Below, piece by piece: positions 16,411 to 23,964 of a stretch of 64,000 nt of DNA. Each line of letters starts with the position of its first letter. The first letter of the stretch is position 1. The stretch is from assembly GCA_951812535.1 (NCBI GenBank), contig CATOSK010000006.1, positions 310,001-374,000 of the forward strand, given 5' to 3'. Origin of the DNA: an uncultured Dehalococcoidia bacterium (GTDB lineage Bacteria; Chloroflexota; Dehalococcoidia; Lucifugimonadales; UBA3495). Below the pieces are notes generated by a model, which was not told where the DNA came from, made no database searches, and saw only the letters and a list, made by a program, of their open reading frames with translations. The position numbers and the translations under genes were made by a program.

Positions 16411-17097
16411 TTGTACCAGACCATCAGCGACGAGACCTTTGCCGCCCTCCAGCAGATCGACGGCCCCAGCATCTGCAACGCCATCGAGGGGTTCAACTAC
16501 CGCTCCAAGGCCGAGGGATTCATGGGCCCCGAAATCCGTTCCATCTACTCCGACCTGCCCCCGGCCCTCGGCTATGCCGTCACCGGCGTGGTCAGCTCGG
16601 TGCGCCCCGAAGGCCGCAACGTCGCCCGCGAGGAATGGTGGGACCTGATCGCTTCCGTGCCGGGTCCCCGCTTCATCATCCTTCACGACATGGACAATCC
16701 CCCTCTGGGCGCATATTGGGGCGAGGTCCAGGGCAACATCCACAAGGCTCTCGGCGCCGTCGGAGTTGCCACCGACGGAACGGTCCGCGACCTCGATGAA
16801 GTCCGCGGCCTCGGGTTCCACTTCTTCGCCAAAGACATCTGTGTCTCCCATGCCTTTACCCATCTGGTCGAAATCGGAATCCCCGTTACCATTGGCGGTC
16901 TGACCGTCAACACCGGCGACCTCATCCACGGGGACAAGCATGGCGTCAGCCACATTCCTTTCGAACTCGCCGACCTCATCCCCGCCAAGGTCCAGGAAAT
17001 CGCCGACTACGAGGCCAAGACCATCAGCGTCTGCCAGTCTCCCGATTTTTCCATGGATGCCCTCAAGGAAGTCGCCAAGATTACCCGCCCCTATTAA
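16411..17097 (+). CDS. RraA-like / HMG aldolase-family protein
   Basis: A 228-residue member of the RraA fold, which includes class II 4-hydroxy-4-methyl-2-oxoglutarate/oxaloacetate aldolases and RNase E regulators. The diagnostic GEVQGNIHKALGAVGVATDG followed by TVRDLDEV contains the G-x-DG-x-RD substrate/metal motif at about residues 110-138. The start is TTG 16411 with GAGGAGG seven bases upstream. The genomic setting among small metabolic enzymes favours an aldolase or decarboxylase role over RNase E control, but the substrate cannot be told. Confidence 0.82.
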   Translation: MYQTISDETFAALQQIDGPSICNAIEGFNYRSKAEGFMGPEIRSIYSDLPPALGYAVTGVVSSVRPEGRNVAREEWWDLIASVPGPRFIILHDMDNPPLGAYWGEVQGNIHKALGAVGVATDGTVRDLDEVRGLGFHFFAKDICVSHAFTHLVEIGIPVTIGGLTVNTGDLIHGDKHGVSHIPFELADLIPAKVQEIADYEAKTISVCQSPDFSMDALKEVAKITRPY

Positions 17098-17224
17098 CTG
17101 TTGGGAAGCTCTCGTCCCGCCCCTGTGTCTCCCGTCTGTCCCGCCCGTCTTCCGGGCGCGGCCCATGCGGGGAACGGCGGGAGTGTACTGCGGCACACTT
17201 TATGAAATTGACGGTCTGTAACCA

Positions 17225-17974
<750 letters not shown>

Positions 17975-18060
17975 CCGGCCCACCCAGGGGGCCAGGCTGG
18001 GCTCCAATATCTTGACCCGGTCCCGCCCGTTCACCCGGTCATAGTTTGCTTGGTGTGACT

Positions 18061-18213
18061 CTAACAGGGTGTGTGAGAGATCCGCTGAACCAAGTCGCTA
18101 CGACTGAGTTACCATCAACTTAGTCCCTTCCCCCTTGACGGGGGAAGAGCCTGCCCCCGCGGAGGCGGGGGTTAGGATGGGGGTGACAACTCAATTCTCA
18201 CACACCCTCTAAC
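18061..18213. mobile_element. MITE-like element, type A, with target duplication
   Basis: The 13-bp perfect terminal inverted repeats are AGGGTGTGTGAGA (18066-18078) and TCTCACACACCCT (18196-18208). They are flanked by a 5-bp direct repeat CTAAC at 18061-18065 and 18209-18213, which looks like a target-site duplication. The 143-bp interior has no coding capacity. It carries TTCCCCCTTGACGGGGGAAG, an embedded GCCTGCCCCCGCGGAGGCGG palindrome, and GTTAGGATGGGGGTGA. The rest of the gap 17975-18309 shows nothing else. Confidence 0.75.
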
Positions 18214-18309
18214 CGCCCCCGTGGGGTGGCGGCCCCTGACATTCCCCTGCGCCTTACCCGTGGGTTCGCCGCGCTTTCCACCTTTCCCAATCCAGTAGGA
18301 GTATTTTTC

Positions 18310-19131
18310 GTGGCTTTCCAGTGCCTCTTGTACGAAAAGAAGGGTCCCATTTGCTGCCTGACTCTCAACCGTCCCGACAAGCTGAACGCATTGAACGGCG
18401 CTATCTTGACCGAATTTCGGGAGGCTATGGATGTCATCGAGGTCGACCCCGACATACGGGTGGTGATTTTGACCGGCGCTGGCCGGGCCTTCTCCGCCGG
18501 GTTCGACCTGGAACGGGGCCCCGACTCCTCCGACCCCCACGAGATGCAGGCCCATGAATGGCGGGAGCACCTCAATGCCTTCGTCGACACCTTCTTGAAG
18601 GTCTGGCGGCTGGGCAAACCCGTCATTGCCGCGGTCAACGGCTACGCCTTGGCAGGTGCCTGTGAGCTCGTGCAGGTCTGCGACGTCAAGATAGCCTCCG
18701 ACCGTGCCATCCTTGGCGAGCCGGAAATTCGCGCCGGCCTCGGGCCCCCGTTGTTGATCACTCCCTTCAGCGTCAACCTGGCTATGGCCAAGGAGATGCT
18801 CCTCACTGGAGACACCGTGGACGCCCACGAAGCGGCCCGCATTGGCCTGGTCAACCGGGTCGTCCCCCACGATGACCTCATGGCCGAGTGCGAACGGGTT
18901 GCCACCAAGATCTCCCGCATGTCCGAGGTCGGCGTCCGCATGACCAAGCTGTCCGTTAACCGCGCCCTCGAGGGCATGGGATTCCTGTCCGCCGTCGAAA
19001 CCAACGTCGAGCTCATGACCCATTTCGACATCAGCGTCTCCCCGGAACAGCAGGAATTCAACGCCATCCGGGAGGAGAAGGGTCTGCGGGCTGCCCTGGA
19101 CTGGCGGGACGCCCGCTTCCGGGACATTTGA
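18310..19131 (+). CDS. enoyl-CoA hydratase/isomerase-family protein
   Basis: A 273-residue crotonase-fold protein. The start is GTG 18310 with GTAGGAG eight bases upstream. Upstream in-frame codons back to 18226 lie in an unrelated spacer. Oxyanion-hole motifs are LTGAGRAFSAGFDLERG near 55-72 and VNGYALAGACELVQVCDVKI near 107-126. GEPEIRAGLGPP follows, with the position of one catalytic Glu. A C-terminal crotonase helix is present. It could be a hydratase, isomerase or hydrolase acting on an acyl-CoA. No partner beta-oxidation gene is adjacent. Confidence 0.85.
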   Translation: MAFQCLLYEKKGPICCLTLNRPDKLNALNGAILTEFREAMDVIEVDPDIRVVILTGAGRAFSAGFDLERGPDSSDPHEMQAHEWREHLNAFVDTFLKVWRLGKPVIAAVNGYALAGACELVQVCDVKIASDRAILGEPEIRAGLGPPLLITPFSVNLAMAKEMLLTGDTVDAHEAARIGLVNRVVPHDDLMAECERVATKISRMSEVGVRMTKLSVNRALEGMGFLSAVETNVELMTHFDISVSPEQQEFNAIREEKGLRAALDWRDARFRDI

Positions 19132-19200
19132 CCTCCCGCCCTGCCCCATTGCCTCTTCGGCCTCCGCTTAGGCGGTCATACCTTCCAGGGAGGTGAATCC

Positions 19201-19683
19201 ATGCCCCATGACACCGGAGATAAAATCGAAGCCAAACTGAATGCGCTGGGCTATTCCCTGCCGCCTCCGCCGCCCCCGGCCGGCAACTATCTCCCCGCCG
19301 CTCGCAGCGGCAGCGTCATGTGGCTCGCCGGCGTTGGTTCCCGCCAGGTCGGCGGGCCCGTCGTCACCGGCAAGCTCGGCGCAGACCTCACCACCGAGGA
19401 AGGCTATGCCGCCGCTCGCCTCTGCGCCCTCAACCTGCTCACCCGCATCAAGGCCGAGTTGGGCTCCCTCGACCGGGTTTCCCGCATCCTCAAGGTCGTG
19501 GGGATGGTCAACAGCTCCCCCGATTTCTTCCAGCAGGCCATGGTCGTCGATGGTGCTTCCGACCTGTTCGTTGAGCTGTATGGCGATGCCGGACGCCACG
19601 CCCGTTCCGCCCCCGGCATGGCTGCCCTGCCCAACAACACCTCCGTCATCTGCGAGTGCGTCATCGAAATAGCCCCCGACTAA
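19201..19683 (+). CDS. RidA/YjgF-family protein
   Basis: A 160-residue member of the RidA/YER057c superfamily, longer than archetypal RidA (about 130), like the second COG0251 subgroup. Its N-terminus is MPHDTGDKIEAKLNALGYSL, then a PPPPPPAGNY proline run. The core VMWLAGVGSRQ, GADLTTEEGYAAARLCALNL and IKAELGSLDRVSRILKVVGMV are typical. The Arg that binds carboxylate in active RidA (usually in a C-R-V context) is not obvious, so imine deaminase activity is uncertain. ATG 19201 is preceded by GGGAGGTGAA. Confidence 0.85.
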   Translation: MPHDTGDKIEAKLNALGYSLPPPPPPAGNYLPAARSGSVMWLAGVGSRQVGGPVVTGKLGADLTTEEGYAAARLCALNLLTRIKAELGSLDRVSRILKVVGMVNSSPDFFQQAMVVDGASDLFVELYGDAGRHARSAPGMAALPNNTSVICECVIEIAPD

Positions 19684-19829
19684 GAAACTCTCTCAAAACA
19701 AGTGAGCGTAGCCGGGGATCCCCACGTTTCCCTCCCGTCATTCCCGCGCAGGCGGGAATCCAGACCCCGGTCGTTCCCCTTTCGCGGGTTTCTGGTTTCG
19801 GAGTGTACGTTTTGACATAGTTTTCAAGA
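19681..19829. mobile_element. second type B MITE-like element
   Basis: The left end TAAGAAACTCTCTCAAAA (from 19681) and the right end TTTTGACATAGTTTTCAAGA (19810-19829) are diverged versions of the ends at 15733-15864. The interior holds a full CATTCCCGCGCAGGCGGGAA repeat followed by TCCAGACCCCGGTC (19739-19772). Confidence 0.4.
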
Positions 19830-19852
19830 ACCTCCCCCAAATGTCCCTTCCC

Positions 19853-19961
19853 CCTCCCGTCATTCCCGCGCCGAACCCCGCGCGAAAGCCGCTGGCGTTG
19901 AGACAAGTTACCTTGCGCCAGCGGCGGAGTCGCAAGAGGGAATCCAGACCCCCGTCCGCCT
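19853..19961. repeat. dispersed palindromic repeat carrying an internal hairpin
   Basis: The ends match the repeat at 19732-19781 (GTCATTCCCGCGC on the left, GGGAATCCAGACCCCCGTC on the right). Between them lie about 65 extra bases with a perfect 10-bp inverted repeat, GCCGCTGGCG and CGCCAGCGGC. A lone type A terminal repeat TCTCACACACCCT follows at 19997-20009. Confidence 0.6.
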
Positions 19962-20028
19962 CAAGAGTCACACCCAACTTGGGAGCGTCCGCTTGTTCTC
20001 ACACACCCTCTCAGAGTCTGTTTACATT

Positions 20029-20064
20029 CAATAGAAACCTGCAATAGAAACCTGGCGCCAGGTT
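20029..20064. repeat. tandem 13-mers and a 16-bp palindrome
   Basis: CAATAGAAACCTG occurs twice in tandem (20029-20041, 20042-20054). It runs into the perfect palindrome AACCTGGCGCCAGGTT at 20049-20064. Confidence 0.7.
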
Positions 20065-20073
20065 CCAGAGAAG

Positions 20074-20109
20074 CCAGAAGGCCCCGGCTAAATAGCCGGG
20101 GCCTTCTGG
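20074..20109 (-). terminator. strong hairpin terminator for the small minus-strand gene
   Basis: CCAGAAGGCCCCGGCTA (20074-20090) and its exact complement (20093-20109) form a 17-bp stem with a 2-base nominal loop, 27 bases beyond the stop of the gene at 20137-20343. On the minus strand it is followed by CTTCTCT. Confidence 0.65.
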
Positions 20110-20136
20110 TTGCTGGGCCAAACTGATTCAATGCTG

Positions 20137-20343
20137 TCAGCCAGGTGGAGGCCAGTCTTCGTCTTCAAGCCAACCGTTCTTTCGGGCCAGGTGGACCCAG
20201 AGGCGCCGCGTCATGGAAGTGTCTTCCTTGATCTCCTCCAAGAGTGTCTGTTGCCTCTCGCCGATGCTTATCAGAAGGTCAATTGCAACATCATGGTTTC
20301 TGACTTGGGATTCCAGGTAGGTTAGCCGCTCCTCCGTAGTCAT
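20137..20343 (-). CDS. small charged helical protein
   Basis: A 68-residue protein from minus-strand ATG 20343 (upstream bases TAAGG). Sequence MTTEERLTYLESQVRNHDVA, then IDLLISIGERQQTLLEEIKE, is a continuous amphipathic helix, probably a coiled coil, ending with RRLWVHLARKNGWLEDEDWP. There is no membrane span. It is similar in style to the coiled-coil protein at 8372-8647 but lacks its anchor. No family is recognised. Upstream in-frame codons extend the frame into repeat DNA and are not credible. Confidence 0.55.
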   Translation of the reverse strand: MTTEERLTYLESQVRNHDVAIDLLISIGERQQTLLEEIKEDTSMTRRLWVHLARKNGWLEDEDWPPPG

Positions 20344-20744
20344 CCTTACTAAGCTCCAGTTTCCGTACCCATATCCTCCAACTATTGGCAATATGCCACC
20401 CGCTGCCCAGGGCGTCAACCCAAAAATAGGCCGGGGACAGTGCCTATCGCATGAATTCTGACTCGGTCCTTCCACCTCTCCTCCCGTCATTCCCGCCAAC
20501 CCTCCCGTCATTCCCGCCAACTCTCCCGTCATTCCCGCGCAGGCGGGAATCCAGACCCCCGTCGTCCCTCCCCGGCAGCATCGTGTTTACCACTCACTGG
20601 CAGTTTGACCAAACCGCCACTGGCGCCGTTCCCCTTTAGGGGCTAACCCCCCTGAGCAATGACAATTACCGGGTTGACACGCCCGGCTCCCTGGTGCCAG
20701 CATGGCGGCTCTACCACCATTCCAAGTAGGGTGATGTTTGCCCG
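20344..20744. repeat. compound repeat with triple palindrome heads
   Basis: CTCCCGTCATTCCCGC occurs three times in a row from about 20473. Only the last copy is completed by the partner GGCGGGAATCCAGACCCCCG. This is followed by a segment containing the hairpin TGGCAGTTTG / CAAACCGCCA (about 20598-20620). The whole stretch to about 20624 is repeated, with a single head, at 22484-22595. No gene is seen here. Confidence 0.7.
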
Positions 20745-21113
20745 ATGCCCGACCCCAACTTTGCCGACAAGACCATCTAGACCGGCGACAACCTGGACAT
20801 CCTCCGGGGAATGAACTCGGAGTGCGTTGACCTGATTTATCTCGACCCACCCTTCAACTCCGACCAGGACTACGCCGCCCCGGTGGGCAGCGCAGCGGCG
20901 GGCGTGCTGTTCGGCCAGCAGGAAGGGCTCTGCGCCGGGTGCAAGGGCGACTTCCCGTTCCGCAACTTCACCATTGACCACATCATCACCCAATCCCGGG
21001 GTGGGACCCACCACTTGCAAAACCTGCAACTGCTGTGCGGGGCCTGCAATTCCCTGAAAGGCGACCGGCCAATGGAGTACCTGGTGGCCCGGTTAGCGGA
21101 GATTGGGGTTTGA
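20745..21113 (+). pseudogene. DNA methyltransferase-HNH endonuclease, internally deleted
   Basis: From ATG 20745 the frame reads MPDPNFADKTI, an in-frame TAG (20778-20780), TGDNLDILRGMNSECVDLIY and LDPPFNS. The last is motif IV of N4/N6 amino-methyltransferases. A few residues later (VGSAAAGVLFGQQEGLCAGC) it jumps straight into an HNH domain: CAGCKGDFPFRNFTIDHII, TQSRGGTHHLQNLQLLCGAC, NSLKGDRP. The SAM-binding and target-recognition parts of a methyltransferase (several hundred residues) are missing. The simplest reading is an in-frame internal deletion that joined the N-terminus to a C-terminal HNH domain, plus a nonsense mutation. The HNH part alone could still be made from ATG 20811. Confidence 0.8.
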
Positions 21114-21121
21114 GGCAGCGA

Positions 21122-21859
21122 ATGAGAGGGAATGCTTCGGAAAATGTAGTGTTGACACCCGGCGATATTCGGGGGTTTCCAAGGATCACCGAGATAACGA
21201 TGAATGGCGAACCCATTTCGGTGACCAACCTTTATCTACCGGGGGAGTTCCTGCCATCGCTAACCGATTGGGAAGTTCTGCAGGCAATCGGAAAGCCCAC
21301 CCATGAGTTTGCCAAGGAGCTAAGGCTCGGCAGATATTTACAAGAGCACTCTTGGCTGGACCGGAACTTCAGACCATATTGGCCGAGGGAAGATGACCAG
21401 CTCCTTCGGTTTGCTCTCCAATGTGAGGTGGGCGCGCGAACCGCAGTCCGTTACCCGGTCCTTGAAAGGGATATGTACCGGTGGGTGGCTTACGGACGCC
21501 GAAACGGTTTCCGCAAGGTATTCGGCATGGAATTGCCAGACCGTTACCCGGAATTCTGGGAGGCGTGTCTGGGATGGGCAAAGGACAAGCACCTGTATTT
21601 CCGCTTTCCCACGGGGGAGATAATTGCGGCTTTGCCCCCCAATAGGGGGTTCGTAGTCAAGTGGGCGGAGATGGGAGAGGAACCGCCGGAGGAATTGCCG
21701 TCTGAGATGTATGAGCGCAACCTCTGCTTGGGCGCGGCAATGTTCATGGGAGAAACCGCCAAGCACAAATTAACCTTCGACAATTATATTTCGATTGCGA
21801 AATCAACACGGCATGCTATGACCACCAGCGATGGGCCGGAACCCGCAACCGCCCCCTAG
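21122..21859 (+). CDS. hypothetical protein, unknown family
   Basis: A 245-residue protein from ATG 21122, which follows a weak GAGG. It is read beyond the HNH stop in another frame. Its composition is less GC-rich than its neighbours. The sequence is aromatic- and charge-rich (LYLPGEFLPSLTDWEVL, HSWLDRNFRPYWPRED, YRWVAYGRRNGFRKVFGMEL, PDRYPEFWEACLGWAKDKHL). There are no membrane spans and no recognised motif. Together with the next gene it forms a small accessory cassette downstream of the methyltransferase remnant, so it may have been cargo of a restriction or defence island. Confidence 0.6.
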   Translation: MRGNASENVVLTPGDIRGFPRITEITMNGEPISVTNLYLPGEFLPSLTDWEVLQAIGKPTHEFAKELRLGRYLQEHSWLDRNFRPYWPREDDQLLRFALQCEVGARTAVRYPVLERDMYRWVAYGRRNGFRKVFGMELPDRYPEFWEACLGWAKDKHLYFRFPTGEIIAALPPNRGFVVKWAEMGEEPPEELPSEMYERNLCLGAAMFMGETAKHKLTFDNYISIAKSTRHAMTTSDGPEPATAP

Positions 21860-21892
21860 AATACTGGTGGCGGGGGTGGGGGAGATTGGGGT

Positions 21893-22345
21893 GTGATTGA
21901 CCAAGGAGTTATTTGGGGTTCATGGATACCTTCGGTCATCGGCGGCGTTTTGGCGGGGCTCATAGTCATTATGATGGAATTGTTGTGGCGTTGGATGTAT
22001 GGATGGATTCTGCGAAGAAGGGCGGTGGCAACACTTAGGAAGTTTTTCGCCGGATGGGAGAAGCAAATCACCTCGGCCACAGCCATAGAGTGGTCAATCG
22101 GAGACCAGTCAACCGAAGAAGTTATGAAGTTCATCTACCATAGGTTTTGGCTACAGGCAGCGACCTTCCGCGTAGCGACGATGACCGGACGCTTAAATGA
22201 CGATCAAGCTAGGCAAGTATCGAATCTGATCGCCAACGAGGAAGCAAAAGTAGAAAGAATCCCAGAGGGCAGTGTGCCATGTCAGAGTCTTTACGACCAA
22301 TTCTTTAATTCCGTCAAAGAGGTTAAGTGGTTGAAATATCGCTAG
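21893..22345 (+). CDS. hypothetical membrane-anchored protein
   Basis: A 150-residue protein from GTG 21893, preceded by a G-rich stretch. One membrane span lies at about residues 12-35 (IPSVIGGVLAGLIVIMMELL), followed by a basic patch (WILRRRAVATLRK). A soluble helical domain follows, with no recognised motif. It is 33 bases after the preceding unknown gene in the same direction and has similarly low GC. A two-gene unit is likely. The function is not known. Confidence 0.55.
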   Translation: MIDQGVIWGSWIPSVIGGVLAGLIVIMMELLWRWMYGWILRRRAVATLRKFFAGWEKQITSATAIEWSIGDQSTEEVMKFIYHRFWLQAATFRVATMTGRLNDDQARQVSNLIANEEAKVERIPEGSVPCQSLYDQFFNSVKEVKWLKYR

Positions 22346-22851
22346 AGGATGCCTCCGCAAGAGCGGCGACCGGAGCTGGCAGATCGCCTAACGACATCCC
22401 CAGGGACACAGGACAGGAAACGTAGGCTGGGACCGAACAAGACCTGATAAAGACACGCCGAGCCACACATCCCCTCACCTCTCCTCCCGTCATTCCCGCG
22501 CAGGCGGGAATCCAGACCCCCGTCGTCTCTTCCCGGCAGTATTGTGTTGATCATTCACTGGCGGTTTGGTCAAACTGCCACTCATGCAATAGCCCTGGTC
22601 ATGACGGGGGTGATACCATTGGGGAGCCTCAGAACAAGTCCCTTCCCCGGGGCAATCGCGTTTGAAAATACCACCATGCAGATGCCGCAGACCGATACCC
22701 ATATACCCCATTGTCAACAATTGCCTTATGTAAGTTCTTGACCATCCATGCCTCACTTCGTCCGGTGGGCGGGGGGTGGGATTGGAGTGATAGGATTGGT
22801 TTGTAGATAGCCGCTAGGCATCCCCGGCCCCATCTCCCGGCAGGAGGCCCC
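22346..22851. repeat. gene-free stretch with two repeat families
   Basis: A copy of the compound palindrome lies at 22484-22595 (CTCCTCCCGTCATTCCCGCG, then the hairpin TGGCGGTTTG / CAAACTGCCA at 22559-22580). A minus-strand copy of the 70-bp repeat R3 lies at 22651-22725 (reverse complement contains ATGGGTATCGGTCTGCGGCA). A truncated AACAAGTCCCTTCCCC piece sits at 22633-22648. No gene is supported. Confidence 0.65.
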
Positions 22852-23934
22852 ATGAAAATCACCCGCGTCGAATGTCTCTTGTTGGACCGCCAGTTCCCCT
22901 TCGTCCGGGTCTACACCGACGAGGGCCTGGTTGGCATCGGCGAGTGTTTCCGCCGTCAGCCCGAGCTGGTCAAGTTCCTCATTGACTCCACCCTGGGCCC
23001 CGCCATCCAGGGCAAGGACCCCCTGGACACCGAGCTCAGGTGGCAGGACATGGTCCGGGCCGGTTGCGCCGTGGAAATGGGCGGGGCCGTCTTCTGCGCC
23101 GTCGCCGGGCTGGACATCGCCCTCTGGGACATCAAGGGGAAAGCCCTGGGCCTTCCCATCCACCGCCTACTCGGCGGCGCAGTCCGCGAGGAGGTCCGGA
23201 TGTACGCCAGCTCCCTGCGCCGCGACTTGACCCCTCTCCAGGAAGCCCAGCGGGCTTCGTCCCTGGTTGACGCCGGATACTCCGCCTACAAGCTCCACAG
23301 CGCCGTCCCCGGGGCCGTCGACGACCCTGCCGACCAGACCATCGCCACCGTCACCGAGGTCCGCCGCGCCGTGGGCGATGACGTGGAAATCCTGGTGGAC
23401 GTCAACGGCGCATTCTCCGCCCACCACGCCATCGAAATCGGCCGCCAGTTGGAAGACCTGGGAGTATTCCATTTCGAGGAGCCCCGACCCTTCTACGACC
23501 TCGACGGCCTGGCCCAGGTTGCCGACGCTCTGACCATTCCCATCGCCTCCGGCGAAATGATCTTCACCCACCACCAGTACCGCGACCTCATCGTCCAGGG
23601 GCGAGTGGACATCCTCCAGCCGGACATCGTCAAAGTTCCCGGCTTCACCGAGTTCCAGCGCATCGCCGCCCTGGCATCCGCTTTCGGAAAGCCCATCACC
23701 GTCCACAACACCCAGCCCATCCTCAGCACCGTTGCCCACCTGCATGTTGCTGCCGCATACTCCAACATCCCCTACGCCCAGGAATACAACATCGAGCCCA
23801 TATCCATCCGGGACCAGTGGCCCGTCCTGAAGGACCCGCTCCAGGTGCAGGGGGGTTGTCTCCGGGTCCCCAACGGTCCCGGGTTGGGTGTCGAGTTGGA
23901 CGATGACCTCGTCGACCGCCTGGCCCGGGCGTAA
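22852..23934 (+). CDS. mandelate racemase/muconate lactonizing-type enolase-superfamily enzyme
   Basis: A 360-residue enolase-superfamily enzyme that abstracts a proton alpha to a carboxylate, typically in sugar-acid dehydration or racemisation. The N-terminal capping domain is MKITRVECLLLDRQFPFVRV. In the barrel, metal ligands are D183 (VDVNGAF), E209 (FEEP) and E235 (ASGEMIF). K147 and H149 (YKLHS) sit where the KxK base motif normally is. The D258/H285 dyad (QPDIVKVPG, VHNTQP) is the mandelate racemase-type base. The K-x-H variation suggests a dehydratase subgroup. The start is ATG 22852 after GCAGGAGG. The substrate is unknown. Confidence 0.85.
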   Translation: MKITRVECLLLDRQFPFVRVYTDEGLVGIGECFRRQPELVKFLIDSTLGPAIQGKDPLDTELRWQDMVRAGCAVEMGGAVFCAVAGLDIALWDIKGKALGLPIHRLLGGAVREEVRMYASSLRRDLTPLQEAQRASSLVDAGYSAYKLHSAVPGAVDDPADQTIATVTEVRRAVGDDVEILVDVNGAFSAHHAIEIGRQLEDLGVFHFEEPRPFYDLDGLAQVADALTIPIASGEMIFTHHQYRDLIVQGRVDILQPDIVKVPGFTEFQRIAALASAFGKPITVHNTQPILSTVAHLHVAAAYSNIPYAQEYNIEPISIRDQWPVLKDPLQVQGGCLRVPNGPGLGVELDDDLVDRLARA

Positions 23935-23964
23935 TCCTGCAATCCTGGATTGGGAGGAATTGCC

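Noticed and set aside
20778-20780. TAG in the methyltransferase remnant as a pyrrolysine codon
   Set aside because: The gene is also internally deleted, so a simple nonsense mutation is more economical, and no pyl genes are visible.
23241-23330. The YKLHS text in the enolase-superfamily enzyme as a sign of inactivation
   Set aside because: The three metal ligands and the His-Asp dyad are intact, and K-x-H variants occur in dehydratase-like members.
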